Part shown: positions 1 to 10,539 of the stretch, piece by piece
Layout of the letters: the number at the start of each line of letters is the position of its first letter
Numbering within the stretch: position 1 is the first letter of the stretch
From: Heterodera schachtii
Taxonomy: Eukaryota > Nematoda > Chromadorea > Rhabditida > Heteroderidae
DNA length: 64,000 bases
Reading direction: 5' to 3'
NCBI GenBank assembly: GCA_023374025.1
Contig: SIJG01000010.1
Span: 1,312,904 to 1,376,903, forward strand
Position numbers and translations under genes: made by a program
The notes under the pieces: generated by a model
What the model saw: the letters and a program-made list of their open reading frames with translations, nothing else
Databases searched by the model: none
Told to the model about the DNA's origin: nothing

Positions 1-182
1 AAACAATTGGTAGCTCTAATTGTTCTATAAAATTATGGCGTATAAAAATTCAAAAATTTATATCCAAATAAAAACAAGGACATTCTTTGAACCCAAAAGA
101 ACTAATACGATTCTTGCAGAGGCAAAAAACATATTTTTGATAATTTTTGCGGTCTCTAATTATTACAGTAAAAGATCACCGA

Positions 183-282
183 ATGGCAAAAGTTACTCAT
201 CTGCTGCTGGCTTTGTTTTTGTTGGTGATCAATGAGATATTGTCGCATCTTCCAGCCGACAATTGCCGAAACGACCAAAGAT
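183..282 (+). CDS. Signal-peptide first exon of an unidentified secreted protein
   Basis: The reading frame from ATG 183 begins MAKVTHLLLALFLLVINEI, a classic signal peptide (short basic start, Leu-rich core), followed by a CRNDQRC Cys pair. A TTATTACAG acceptor ends at 168, only 14 bp before the ATG, as expected for a trans-splice or short 5' exon. The frame stays open to 356, but the part after about 316 lies in an inserted fold-back element, so the exon probably ends at a donor near 283 (GTTTGT) or 287 (GTATAT). No downstream exon was found with confidence. Function unknown; secretion is inferred from the signal peptide only. Confidence 0.45.
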
Positions 283-315
283 GTTTGTATATTTCTTATT
301 ATTCATATAATGGCA

Positions 316-468
316 TAAAAATGCGACAGCGGCGGAAAATCCGACACCAAACTTAGATATTTAAAAAACAATCCAAAAAAGCCAATTTTAATTTTAAGGA
401 AGAAAACAAAAAAAAATATTGGTGTCGAGGAGCGGACTCGAACTTGCGCATCGCATTTTCAGGGAGCC
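316..468. mobile_element. Short fold-back element (GCGACACCGG family), small copy
   Basis: Left end ATGCGACAGCGGCGGAAAAT and right end CGCATTTTCAGGGAGCC match the ends of the larger copies at 5497-6246 and 37942-38468. The 8-bp direct repeat TAATGGCA flanks it (308-315 and 469-476). It carries the inverted tRNA B-box-like word GGACTCGAACTTG. It sits just downstream of the signal-peptide exon. Confidence 0.6.
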
Positions 469-476
469 TAATGGCA

Positions 477-2800
477 CATCAGGGAATCCCATTTATCTAA
501 AAAATTATTTTTTTGGAAAATTTTGAGTGAAAAATTTTCTACCCCAAAAACAAACGTGCTCCCCAGGTAGGTCGAAATTTGAAAAAAAAATTTTTTCTTT
601 TAAAATGTTCGTTATGCCTTTTGTATGAGTTGTCATTGACACAAATGGAACTTATAATAAAGATCCAACACGATGCCAGTATAACTAGTCCTCTATTAGC
701 CTTCAAAACTTCAAAAAATTTCATTATGTTTCAAAAAAAACAATGGCCAAAAATGTTTAGAAAATCAATTTTTTGCAATGGCCAAAAATGTTTAGAAAAT
801 CAATTTTTTGAATTTTTCTGGCCACAAATTTTTTTAAACGACGACGAAATTTTTTGAAATTTAGCAGACTAATAGAGGACTCGTTGGGCTATCGAATGAT
901 ACCAAAAATGTTTAATTTGGATGCTTCTACAAAAAGTTCTGGTGCATTAAAATTGCAAAAAAAATTTTTATGGTCGTGTCTTTTTTTATGGTCGTGCGAA
1001 CTGCAATAGAGCCGTTGGCATTCAGCTGTAAGTTTGGCACTAGAGTTTGTGACAGCCAGTAGGAAAAACAGTTTGTGCCAGTGATCGGGAAATGGGTAAC
1101 AATAAACATGTGTCATCCATCAGTAGGTGATGATATTTTTTATTTTTAGCACCTCATCTAAAAAAATTTGAAAAAAATTATTTTCAAATGTTTTGGCATT
1201 TTGCCCAAATTTATTAACAAAAATGCGATAAAACCAAGAATACAACCCTAAGAATCGATCAAAAATTCAGAAAAATACATCCCTAAGAATCGACTAAAAT
1301 CATATCCAAAATTCTTTATTTACTTTCTTGACAAGAATTTTTGATTTTAAAAATTATTTATCTTAACACTGATTCGTAGGGATGGGAATTTTATGTAAGA
1401 AAAATCGCGAAATATGTAAATAAAATATGGAAATATGTAAAAAATCCAATATGAACCAAATATGTAAATAAAAAATTTTTTAATTGTTTATTTTTGGAAA
1501 AAAATGCCTCGTAAAGAGTGAAATAGGCACAAAATACCATAAAAATTGCCTAAATAGGCTTAGAATCATATTTTAGTATATCAAGTATTTCTAAAATTAA
1601 TTTTTGATATATCATTTTTTGAAAAAAAATTGATTTTTCAGGGATACACTTTCGTTTATTTTTTTTTAATTTTCAAAAATCCTCAAAAATACTGTATTAT
1701 TGACGCAGGGATCCCTTGTGCCCATGATGTTTCAAAATGAGGAATTTATCCCAGATAAGGATTATTTAAGGTTTGATCAAGGTTTTAAAGAGCATAAAAT
1801 GCTCTACATATACAAAAGACCGCAAGTCTATATCAGTAGTTATACCCGTAGTGGTATGGGCACTTAATCAATCTATGGGTTTTACATTAATTAAATGAAT
1901 TTTCGAATTAATAAATATTATTATTATTATTATTATTATGAAAAGAGCGTTTAATTAATAATAAATTACTAAATCTGTTAACAAATTGCATTTCTGATTT
2001 ATTTAACTCAATTACACTGAAATGTACTATTTGTTAATTTCTTTCCCCAAAACTGTTTAAATGGATAATGATAAAGGGAGGTGAAAAATGTAATATTTTT
2101 GTATTTTTGATCGATTAAAAATTTTCACTCACACAAAAAATGAAAAAAAAAGCAAAAGCAAAGAATACAACCCCATGAACACTAATCAAAAAATTTAGAA
2201 TTTTTTGTAAGGGAGGTGAAAGATAAATCTTTTTATTTTTATATTACTCGAATAAAATTAAATGATTTATTAAATACGTGATATACTTAATATTTTTTTG
2301 ATTTAAAGAAATAAAAGTTAGATGGATTTTAAAAAATATTGGAAAAAAATTAAATGAAATGAAATTAAATTAAATGTGGATTGAAATAATGTAGCTGTTT
2401 GAAAAAAAATAGATATAAATATTAAAAATAATGAGCGGCAAACCAGGTATTTCCGTGGATTGTTACACAAAAATGAGCCATTATCTGCAACTTGAAAAAT
2501 TTTTCTACCTTTTTAAAAATATTTTAAATTAAGGATTAACTGGATTCATATATATTTTTTGAAATTTCAATACTAAATTTCTTTAGAAAAAAATTACGGC
2601 GAAATTTCGGCGGGGGAAATTTTGTCCCGTCTTCAAATGGCATTGTAATTAAAAATATGGCATTAATGGCTTTTTTTGTTTTTTAAATTTTAATTTTTAA
2701 TAAAATGAAACCCTAATTTCATTACGAATCATGATTATAATTTCTGAAAAACTAATTGATCAAATACCCTTGTTTATCTATTGTAAAATAAAAAAATCAT
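477..2800. other. AT-rich stretch, no firm gene
   Basis: No exon could be supported. It holds a 36-bp tandem duplication (741-811), an ATT microsatellite (1917-1939), a - strand frame at 1116-889 with a hydrophobic stretch followed by Cys and His residues, and a 33-codon + frame at 2431-2532. None has a convincing splice or family context. Confidence 0.5.
741..811. repeat. Two-copy tandem duplication, about 36 bp unit
   Basis: The word CAATGGCCAAAAATGTTTAG and the 15 bases after it occur twice, starting at 741 and 777. Confidence 0.8.
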
Positions 2801-3020
2801 CAAAAGCAATTCTCGAGATAAGAATTTTAAAAGCCCGAGTTCACCGCTTCGGATAGTTAATCGTATTTATTGAAAAACAAATTTTTACATCTTTTTTTAG
2901 TATTTACTTATTTATTATCCGGAAATAGAAGTTCGCCGTTCATCCTAATGAAAATATAAAAACTATGAAATTGATAATATTTAAAATGACATAGTGTGTT
3001 AATTTGGCAGTGTAATTGCT

Positions 3021-3094
3021 TTATTTCCATAACAAATTTGCGTCAATGTTGCGGAACAAGACCAATTGCGATGCGATCAGCAGCAGAACAAAGA
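3021..3094 (-). CDS. Last exon: hydrophobic C-terminal tail
   Basis: After a CTACCGTAG acceptor the exon reads VFVLLLIASQLVLF and ends ...NLLWK, then TAA. It completes a split codon from the exon at 3273-3228 (phase 1). Position, phase and hydrophobic content equal the last exon of the + paralogue (VPLLLLVLVLFVSNLAMA). A short hydrophobic tail at the very end suggests a GPI-attachment signal or a membrane anchor. Confidence 0.7.
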
Positions 3095-3227
3095 CTACGG
3101 TAGAAAGTTCAAAAATAAATATTATTAATATATGATATGTGAATTCATTGATTTTTATCAATCAAAAATGTATTTTTAAAATAATTGTACTTTTATTTTT
3201 AATTGTCAGTTAAATTGTAAATTCTAC

Positions 3228-3273
3228 CTGTTGGCGTTTTGGCATTTGCCACTCTTTTCGCTGCAGATTTTGG
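3228..3273 (-). CDS. Linker exon before the tail
   Basis: Bounded by ATTATAG acceptor and ACAG/GTAGAA donor. It encodes a Lys/Ala/Thr-rich 15-residue linker (PKSAAKRVANAKTPT) ending in phase 1, matching the Thr/Pro-rich linker exon 27448-27511 of the paralogue. The copy at 35712-35667 is identical. Confidence 0.65.
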
Positions 3274-3979
3274 CTATAATATAAATAATTTTAATTTAAT
3301 TAAGGTTAATGGTTTTAAATTCATTGGGTCAAATCATTAACACAGAGTGTTATTTAAATCTCAATACCAACGAGGGAAGTGAGACCATTACACAATTGGA
3401 ATTAGCCTGCTTGAAGAGTTAAATTGTCTCAAATTCGAATGAAAAACCATGCTCTTTCTATTGTTAGGGTTTTGGAAAAAAAATCATTCATTTGAATTAT
3501 CAGATTTTTCGCCAGCTTTAAATTGAGTAATTGCCGATTAAATATTTTGCTGCTTTAGTTTTGCGCCGTCAAAAATGTTTTTATTAAAAACGAACAAATT
3601 TAACATCCTAAATGTTTTCTCTATTAGCCTTCAAGATTTCAAAAAATTTTATTAGGTTACAAAGAATTTGACCAAAAATTTTAAAAACATAAAAAGCTCG
3701 ATAACTCATTTTAAATTAAAACTCTTAGGCCAATTAAAAAAACTCACAAGTTAAAAAAGGCAAATTCTAAACCTCGGTTTACGTGACCGAAGTCTAAGTG
3801 TCCGGGCTTTTACGGCTACAATTCGACATCTTCCCGTTGTAAGACTTGGGATGGAAAATGCGTCTTTTCGGTGCGGGTCGTTACTCAAAAAACCATTAAA
3901 ATGAAAATTTTTGATAGAAAATTATTCATAACTTCTTCATAATGAATCAAATTTTAAAGTTGATATCTTTCGATAGCCC

Positions 3980-4153
3980 TAAGTGTTTTCTATTATCATG
4001 CAAAATTTCAAAAAAAAAAAAATTCATTAAGTTTCGAAAAAGTTATGACCTGAGAAACTCAAAAAACTAAGTTTTATTAAACATTGTTGGTCATAACTTT
4101 CTTGAAACTTAATGAAACTTTTTGAAATTTTATATGATAATAGAAAACACTTA
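3980..4153. repeat. Fold-back palindrome
   Basis: CCTAAGTGTTTTCTATTATC at the left is matched by its reverse complement GATAATAGAAAACACTTAGG at the right, and the arms continue inward through AAGTTATGACC / GGTCATAACTT. No coding content. Confidence 0.75.
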
Positions 4154-4373
4154 GGTACTTTTCCGTTTTGAGGCCAAAGTTGATTTTTTTTTTAAATCAA
4201 CAGCAAGCTAATAGAATTGCAGATCCATTCGAAGAGATATTAACTCAAATTATGGCATTTATGCCTCAGAAATAATTTGGTGTGTAGCTTTAGCAATTCT
4301 CCGCGCCCTCTGTTGATTAAAAACAACTAATAAATAAATAAAATAACTTTGGCCTCAAAACGGAAAAGTACCA
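4154..4373. mobile_element. Small terminal-inverted-repeat element
   Basis: Starts GTACTTTTCCGTTTTGAGGC and ends with the reverse complement GCCTCAAAACGGAAAAGTAC; arms are about 27 bp. It directly abuts the palindrome at 3980-4153. No transposase. Confidence 0.7.
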
Positions 4374-4486
4374 ACAACTTATTTAGTGCTATAGATGATA
4401 TCAAAATAAAAATCCGATTACTTTTGAGCAGATATATCAAATTTTTTTTTTTTTGATGTTTTTTGAGTAACGTCATAGCACCGTCT

Positions 4487-4541
4487 TTTCTCTCTCTCTC
4501 TCTCACTCTCCCCCCGCCTATCTCTATCTCTCTCTCTCACC
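4487..4541. repeat. CT microsatellite
   Basis: Runs of TCTCTCTCTC interrupted by short C-rich words, immediately downstream (in - orientation) of the Cys exon 4750-4553. Confidence 0.85.
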
Positions 4542-4552
4542 TGTTCACCCAC

Positions 4553-4750
4553 ACAACAGACCACATCGTAGTCCAATTAGCAGCAGATGTTTTTGGCACG
4601 GCCTCGCCTTTTCATGCAATTTGCCCACCCGCAGGGGCACTTTTTCTTCACCAAATCCTCACACACGGCACTGTACGACACATTCATAAAATCTTTTTCC
4701 TCAGTTCTTTCCATCATTTTGGCAATGTCTGCCGGAACTTCATGCAGCAT
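4553..4750 (-). pseudogene. CC-module exon with in-frame stop
   Basis: After a TTGTTTACAG acceptor the exon reads a 33-residue acidic linker and then CEDLVKKKCPCGWANC, ten residues, CC, seven codons, CC. This matches exon 26919-27050 of the + paralogue (CADLVKSRCECGYGIC ... CC x7 CC). The first codon after the first CC is TAA (4579-4577) where the paralogue has GAA; the frame beyond it still encodes the conserved second CC and then meets GTGGGT, equivalent to the paralogue donor. The stop is therefore a lesion inside a conserved exon rather than a natural end. Confidence 0.75.
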
Positions 4751-5496
4751 CTGTAAACAATTTGGAAACCTATTATAAAAATATGATGTCAGAAAGAATG
4801 ACCAAAATTTCCCATCTATACGGGCATATCCCACGCCTCTTCCTTTTGAAAATTTGAAAATCAACACTCAAACTCTAAGACATCTAAATGGTAAAAGGAC
4901 GATTCGTTTTTGGCCAATTCGTTTTTACCCCGATTCGTTTTTTGAAGTAGAAATTCAAAAATTCGAGGTTGAATCGATGAAATTTTAAGTATTTCAGATA
5001 AATTTCAGCTTAGGAATGTGTTTTAAGTAGTTTACAGTTTACCCACTCCTTTACCTCTGTTTAACAATTTTCAAATTTTGAAATTTCAAAAAAAAAATTT
5101 TCCAACTTAAAAAAAAATTTTTCGGTAAAAACGGATGTCATATTCGTGGTTACCCTTAAAACCCACGGAAACATGTTTCAAGGTACTTATTAAAAAAAAA
5201 GAAAATTTCGTCAAAAAACTAATTCAGAAGAAAGTTAGAAATTAATTTTCAAATTTCCTAGATTGGGTCTAAACTATAAAATCATTTGAAATTACCTAAA
5301 AAGTATTCCTGAATTCAAGTAGGTAAAAAATATTTAAATTTCAACGATTAGACCTCATTTTTTGCGTTTCGGCCCAAAAAACGAATCGGGGTAATAAACA
5401 ACGAATCGGGGTAAAAACGAATTGGCCAAAACGAATCGTCCGTCGTCCATCTAAATGTTTTTTGTGCGTTTCACACCTCCCCAGTACAGGAAAAAG

Positions 5497-6246
5497 GGCT
5501 CCCTGAAAATGCGACACCGGTAAATACGACACTGGAAAATGCGACACCGGCGAAAAATCCGACACCCAGAGATAGTTTTTAATTTCAAGAAATGCGACAC
5601 TAAGAAAATACGACACCAAATTAGTTTTTAAAATATATTTTTTATCTTTTTTTTTTGAATTTAAAGTCAGGAAAATGAGCATCAGTACCAAAAAAGACTT
5701 GTTAAGTTTGTGGGTAAGTTGGTTTTGTAAGAAATAAAGGGAAAATGGGCGCAGGTTCGAGTCCGCTCCACGGCAATGAATTATTTAAAATATTTTTTGA
5801 AGCAATTGCACCTTCTTGGTATGTATGATTCGAAGTCTCTTGATGAGGAGAAACTTTTTTTAAGCAAATGTTAAGTATCTTGAAGCATCTGAATTAAGTT
5901 ATGAGTCTGAAAATTTTCATTTGCTTACTGAGGGTTTCTACTTATCAAGAGCTTTTAACAACATTGTTAATTTTATTGCGAAGATTTGTTCATTTTATTT
6001 TTTGAACAAAAAAAATAAATAAAAATAATGCTGTCGTGGAACAGACTCGAACCTGCACCCATTTTCCCTTTATTATCTTACGAAATCAACTTAACCACAA
6101 TTAACAAATCTTTTTTGGTACTGATGCTCATTTTCCAGACTTTAAATTCAAAAAAAAACATAAATTATTTTTTTTTAATCTAAATTGGTGTCTTTCTTTC
6201 TCGGTGTCGGATTTTCCGCCGGTATCGCATTTTCCGGCTCCCGGAA
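5497..6246. mobile_element. Fold-back element (GCGACACCGG family), full copy
   Basis: Left arm GGCTCCCTGAAAATGCGACA and onward is mirrored at 6180-6246 (GTGTCGGATTTTCC, CGCATTTTCC, GGCTCCC). The middle carries GCAGGTTCGAGTCCGCTCC at about 5751 and its inverse near 6036, a good match to a tRNA B box (GGTTCGANTCC). Flanks GGAAAAAGG / GGAAAAGAA are only a weak target-duplication match. No transposase, so non-autonomous. Confidence 0.7.
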
Positions 6247-6466
6247 AAGAAAAGATATGGGTTTCAATATAATTAGCATCCCTACTCATCAGTAGCAGGT
6301 AAAATTGTGATGCTCGTTAAACAATGAATCCCAACATGTTACGCAACGATAAAAATGCTTTTTTGACAGGGCGACCGGTCCGAGTTAATTGTCAAACACA
6401 GACCCGGGGCCGGGCTCATTCATTCAAACTTTCGGGCCCTCGTTTTCTGTTCACAAATTTTCTCAC

Positions 6467-6584
6467 ATCAGTGCAATTTTTGAGTCGTTCCATGTTACAA
6501 CAAGAATTCGATCATCCAATTGCATTTTGGACAATGGCGATCGTTGATCAGGTCCGGTTTATAATGGCATTCATCAGTCCATTT
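6467..6584 (-). pseudogene. CC-module exon with frameshift
   Basis: After a TTAACAG acceptor the frame reads KWTDECHYKPDLIND then HCPKCNW, and after a one-base frame change CCNMERLKNC, ending at GAT/GTGAGA. The paralogue exon 26280-26405 reads CKYKP ... CAVCKW ... CCNMKGLKKC in one frame and ends at a phase-0 donor. Length here is 118 nt instead of a multiple of 3, consistent with a one-base insertion. Confidence 0.7.
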
Positions 6585-6683
6585 CTGTTAAATGAATGTT
6601 TAAATCCAGGGTTCCTCCTTAAGTTTATTCTCTGATTTGGCAACTTTTACATTATTTTTTTTTGTGTTAGCTTGTGAATTTTG

Positions 6684-7305
6684 GTAGGGTATACGGGTCC
6701 CGGTATTTGGACGAGTCCCGGTTCTGACCGGGCCCAGGTATCGAACCCTACCCGGTCTTGAAAAATTATTAATTTTCAAAAAATAAATATTTCACGGAAG
6801 AATTTGTAATTAGAAATTTCCGGGCAAATTTTCGATGTAAAATTCAAAAAATGCATAACTCAGTCGGTATTTTCTGCATTCCATTTATTTAAATGATTTT
6901 TAGACTTCAAAAGGAAATTATCGTTCAAAGGTCAAAACTCAAAAATGCTCGGAATCGATTTAGAACGGTCCAAAATGATAAGAAAATGCAAGTTCGTACT
7001 TGCACATTTTTCGTGTAAAAAATCGGGTACTGAAATGCCCATTTTCACGTGGACTGCAGCGCTAAAAAGTCCAAAAATATGCACTAAAAAGCCTCAAAAA
7101 TTTATTCAAAATTTATGAAATTATTATTTTTTAGTTTGGGACTAGTACATATGTCCGATATTTATCCTTCTATTTTACTCAACAATTTGACCCAGACCCC
7201 ATTCTTACAAATGTATTTTTAGACTCAGACATACCGGGTCAGGCACCGGGTATTGGATTTTCAAAAAGCTAGTATCCGGCAGATCAGGACCCTTCGGGTA
7301 TCCGG
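6684..7305. repeat. Degenerate inverted repeat with GGGTATCCGG-type ends
   Basis: The left side carries GGGTATACGGGTCCCGG and GACGAGTCCCGG; the right side carries CCTTCGGGTATCCGGACTCG in inverse relation. Arms are diverged and I could not fix the ends. Probably an old fold-back element. Confidence 0.4.
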
Positions 7306-7315
7306 ACTCGTGTAA

Positions 7316-7868
7316 CAGGGATGGGCTTTCGCGTTCGCATATTTCGCCTTTTTTGGCACTTTTGCTCTATCGGCACCGCCGCGCCCCCAAAATTCCTATT
7401 TTTTCTTAAAAAATGGCCAAAATCGCAAAATTTGGTAAGTTTTAATGATAATCTGGGCGCCTATCGGCACCGCGGCACCACAAAACTCTTATTTTTCCTT
7501 AGAGAAATTTACAAATATCGCAAAATTTGGTCATTTTTGTGAAAGTCTTTCAACAAATTTTATTCAAATTTTCTAAAATTTTCCCGGCGGCGCCTACCGG
7601 CACCGCCAGTCCCCTCTTTCCAAAAATTTTTTGGAAAAAGCGTGCCTCAAAAAGCTTTTTATTGATTTTTAAAATTTGGAATAAAATTTACAAAAAAATG
7701 ATTTTTCTTTATGATTTTAACTATTAAAAAGTTGTAGAAAAATTCGCTTTCGCGTTTCGCAATTTCGCGTTTTTGGAATTTCGCGTTTCGCATTTATTTT
7801 CATTTCGCATTTTTTACTTTCGCAAATTTTGCGTTTCGCGTTTTATTTTTCGATTTGGCCCATCCCTG
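7316..7868. mobile_element. hAT-like MITE
   Basis: Starts CAGGGATGGGC and ends GCCCATCCCTG, the typical hAT end form. The 8 bp on each side are TCGTGTAA (7308-7315) and CCGTGTAA (7869-7876), 7 of 8 equal. Inside are several copies of a GC-rich word (CGCCTATCGGCACCGC) and CGCGTTTCGC runs. No transposase ORF. Confidence 0.7.
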
Positions 7869-7978
7869 CCGTGTAACCCATTTCGAATTCAATCACTTTC
7901 AAAAACAATCATTATGCCAAAAATTAGAAACAATTTGGTTACATATATTAATTAAATTTATGCAAACAAATCTCGAAC

Positions 7979-8134
7979 CCAACGAGTGAGCGCCAATTCT
8001 TCATAGTTACAGCAGGTGCACACAAATTCTTCGATGCCTTTTTGCGCATCCACGAGAGTCTTGGTACAGATGCCCCACCAACATGGGCTGCACTCCAATT
8101 TTTCCCAGATAAAAAAGCTTAGTTCGGTGACGTT
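7979..8134 (-). CDS. Cys-module exon (CSPCWWGIC)
   Basis: After a CTTAAAAG acceptor it reads NVTELSFFIWEKLECSPCWW, then GIC, a 15-residue spacer, CTCC and NYEELALTRW. The paralogue 25722-25862 reads CSRCGWALC, CKCC, DYESLVASQW. Both continue with the same GTTCGA, so I end the exon at this shared donor-like word. Alternatively the frame continues to TAA at 7958; the shared words argue for a real functional boundary. Confidence 0.65.
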
Positions 8135-8715
8135 CTTTTAAGAAAACAAAATTTTTTTTGGTATATTTTATTTTTTAAATAATTATGGGCATGACCAAAA
8201 TTACCTTGGTGATCCCGGTTTGGTAATCCAAATGCTGATGCAATCTTTCTCCAAGAAACGCAAATTGCTTCAAATACAAAAAGACCCGTTAAGGATTTAT
8301 AAATCATAGAGTCGCATTTATCCTAGTTTCTAAGATTTGGCCTTATTTTAAGGAGTTCTAAAATAAAACCAAAACCATTTCATTATAAATTTCGACTAGA
8401 ACTGAAATTTAAAATTTATTTGTGAACAAAATCCTTTTTTGTACCCTTATGTCCTTATTTTTCGATCGGCGCCAACCTTTTTTTATTACTCATTAACAAA
8501 AAAAGAAACGTGGTGAATTGCTATGGATTATTGCCACTGATTTTAATTTTTCCCCATAGGTCGAAGTCTAACAATTTTTGTTGCAGAAATATTTCTTTCA
8601 ATGTCAAATTAGTGTTTGAAAAAGTCCCATAGCAAAAAATTCCAGCACATGAAAATAGGATAAATGTGATAGAAATTGCGTGTCCCTGGCGCAATGCTTA
8701 TAAATGCTTTCATAC

Positions 8716-8877
8716 AATTTCAGCACATCCGCGTGGCTCATCCGGAACTGATTCAATCTCCACACTGTCGTCAGACAATTTTTTGACGATATGATAAACA
8801 GGTTCATCAACGCATTTGAAATCGTCGCATAAGCATGTCAACTGGTCGCAGAACGGAAGTGATTTAAAACACTTTTC
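8716..8877 (-). CDS. Cys-module exon (KCFKSLPFC)
   Basis: An AATTAAG acceptor precedes EKCFKSLPFCDQLTCLCDDF, then KCVDEPVYHIVKK and a later GC. It ends at GTATGA, phase 0 at both ends (54 codons). It aligns with the 60-codon exon 24729-24908 of the paralogue (KCIKTVPFFPDYC ... VYANGTKK) and with the exon at 29336 (LCFILTPWCKHHSC). Too short and spliced for ORF calling; no named domain recognised. Confidence 0.65.
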
Positions 8878-9462
8878 CTTAATTATTATTAAATATTTCG
8901 TTATGTAAGTGATATTTTTGGGGCGCCCGCTAACTGCCGGCGGGAAGGGTTCACTTTAATCGGTCAGAGTCGTTTTGCGTGGCCGTTTCCGTGCTAGGGT
9001 ACGTTTTCGCGCGCCCATTTTTCGCGTGTTTTGCATATATGTAAAAGAAGCAGGAATATTAGAGAAAAATCTCTCAAATAGTGCTTTTTCGATATTTGTT
9101 ATAAGTTCGCATATATGTAGAGAAAAGTTATTATTTTTGGAGTAATTTATGCCGCTGATCACAAATGTCCACCTTGTACATCATTATGGCCGCAGAATCC
9201 CTGCGGATCTGGGATTTTGATGAAGCATGCTGGGGGAGGTCAGGTTCGGACCCATCCGAAGCTAATGATTATTTAAGTTTTTGGTGTCTTATTTTTGAAC
9301 TTCATATGCTAAATTAAATATTAAATGATTTTATCACATTATGTCAATGCCTCATTCAACGTACATCAAACAAATTCAAATGCTAAAATAGGCACTCATG
9401 CAAAAACCTAGCCCATGCGAAAACGGCATGGCCCGCATTTAATCACTTTGGTACCGGCTAGC

Positions 9463-10310
9463 CGTGGTGAGCCGAAGTTACAAAAGTATCAATGTGGCGA
9501 AGTTACAAAAGTATCAATGTGGCGAAGTTACAAAAAGTATCAATGATTGAAATATTTAAATTAATTATTATTTAAATTTAATTTGCTATATAATACATCA
9601 TAATTTAGCTTAAACTTAGTCAAATTAATTAAACTTAGTATTTAGCGACAGCTTCAAGTATCCTTTACTACTTATGTAATTTTTAAAAAATTAGTAAAAA
9701 CTTACAAAAAGTTGTAAGCAAAAAAGTTCAAAAAATTTAGAGTGAACAATTTTGGCCCTAACTTTTTTGAAATTGAATAAAATTTTTCGAAATTTAACTG
9801 AATGATAGATAAATCTTTTGGCTATCTAATTATTTAAACCAAATTAATATTGGTTCTTTCTGAAAAAAGTTATGATGGAATTAATAATGCCATCCTAAAA
9901 ATGTAAGGTCGTTTAAATGCATGAAAATTGTTCAAATATTCAATTAATCACATTGAAATTGATATGAAAAAATAGCCAAAAGATTTATCTATCATTCAGT
10001 TAAATTTCGAAAAATTTTATTCAATTTCAAAAAAGTTAGGGCCAAAATTGTTCACTCTAAATTTTTTGAGCTTTTTTGCTTACAACTTTTTGTAAGTTTT
10101 TACTAATTTTTTAAAAATTCCGTAAGTAGTAAAGGATACTTGAAGCTGTCGCTAAATACTAAGTTTAATTAATTTGACTAAGTTTAAGCTAAATTATGAT
10201 GTATTATATAGCAAATTAAATTTTATTAATAATTAATTTAAAATATTTTAATCATTGATACTTTTGTAACTTCGCCCACATTGATACTTTTGTAACTTCG
10301 TCCTAGCACC
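9463..10310. mobile_element. Mutator-like fold-back element, about 340-bp arms
   Basis: Left arm (about 9466-9825) and right arm (about 9972-10310) are near-perfect reverse complements around a 146-bp spacer. The 9-bp word CCGGCTAGC lies outside both ends (9454-9462, 10311-10319), as in Mutator-type insertions. The left end has three tandem copies of CGAAGTTACAAAAGTATCAA, the right end two. No ORF, so non-autonomous. Confidence 0.75.
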
Positions 10311-10513
10311 CCGGCTAGCTATTTTGGTGCCAAACGCAAACAAGATTTTATTTGCATCCATATTAGTTAAACTTCACGGGACTCTGGTAAACCCTCAAAA
10401 ATGGCCAAAACTTTAAATTAAAAAGTAAAATTTTGTGTGCATTGTATTTTTTGGCAGTGTAAATTTTCCGCTTGATGTCTAATTTTCCGATGCTCAATTT
10501 TTCGGCCCACTTT

Positions 10514-10532
10514 CCCCCCCCCCCCCCCCCCC
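10514..10532. repeat. Poly-C run
   Basis: Nineteen consecutive C. Flanks are C-rich; likely length-variable. Confidence 0.9.
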
Positions 10533-10539
10533 GCTCCCG

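Larger units (their letters stand above)
2806..3960. repeat. Segmental duplication, copy A
   Basis: From about 2806 to 3960 the sequence matches 35328-36392 in the same orientation with few differences. Copy A has about 95 extra bases near 2824-2918. The segment carries the two last exons of a Cys-rich family gene on the - strand. The other copy ends at the assembly gap. Confidence 0.9.

Noticed and set aside
889..1116. - strand ORF with a hydrophobic stretch and Cys/His residues
   Set aside because: Two overlapping frames look equally plausible and no splice or family support was found.
4463..4778. + ORFs over the CT microsatellite
   Set aside because: They overlap the - strand CC-module exon and contain the CT repeat.
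6324..6635. 103-codon + ORF
   Set aside because: Opposite strand of the frameshifted Cys exon 6584-6467, which has paralogue support.
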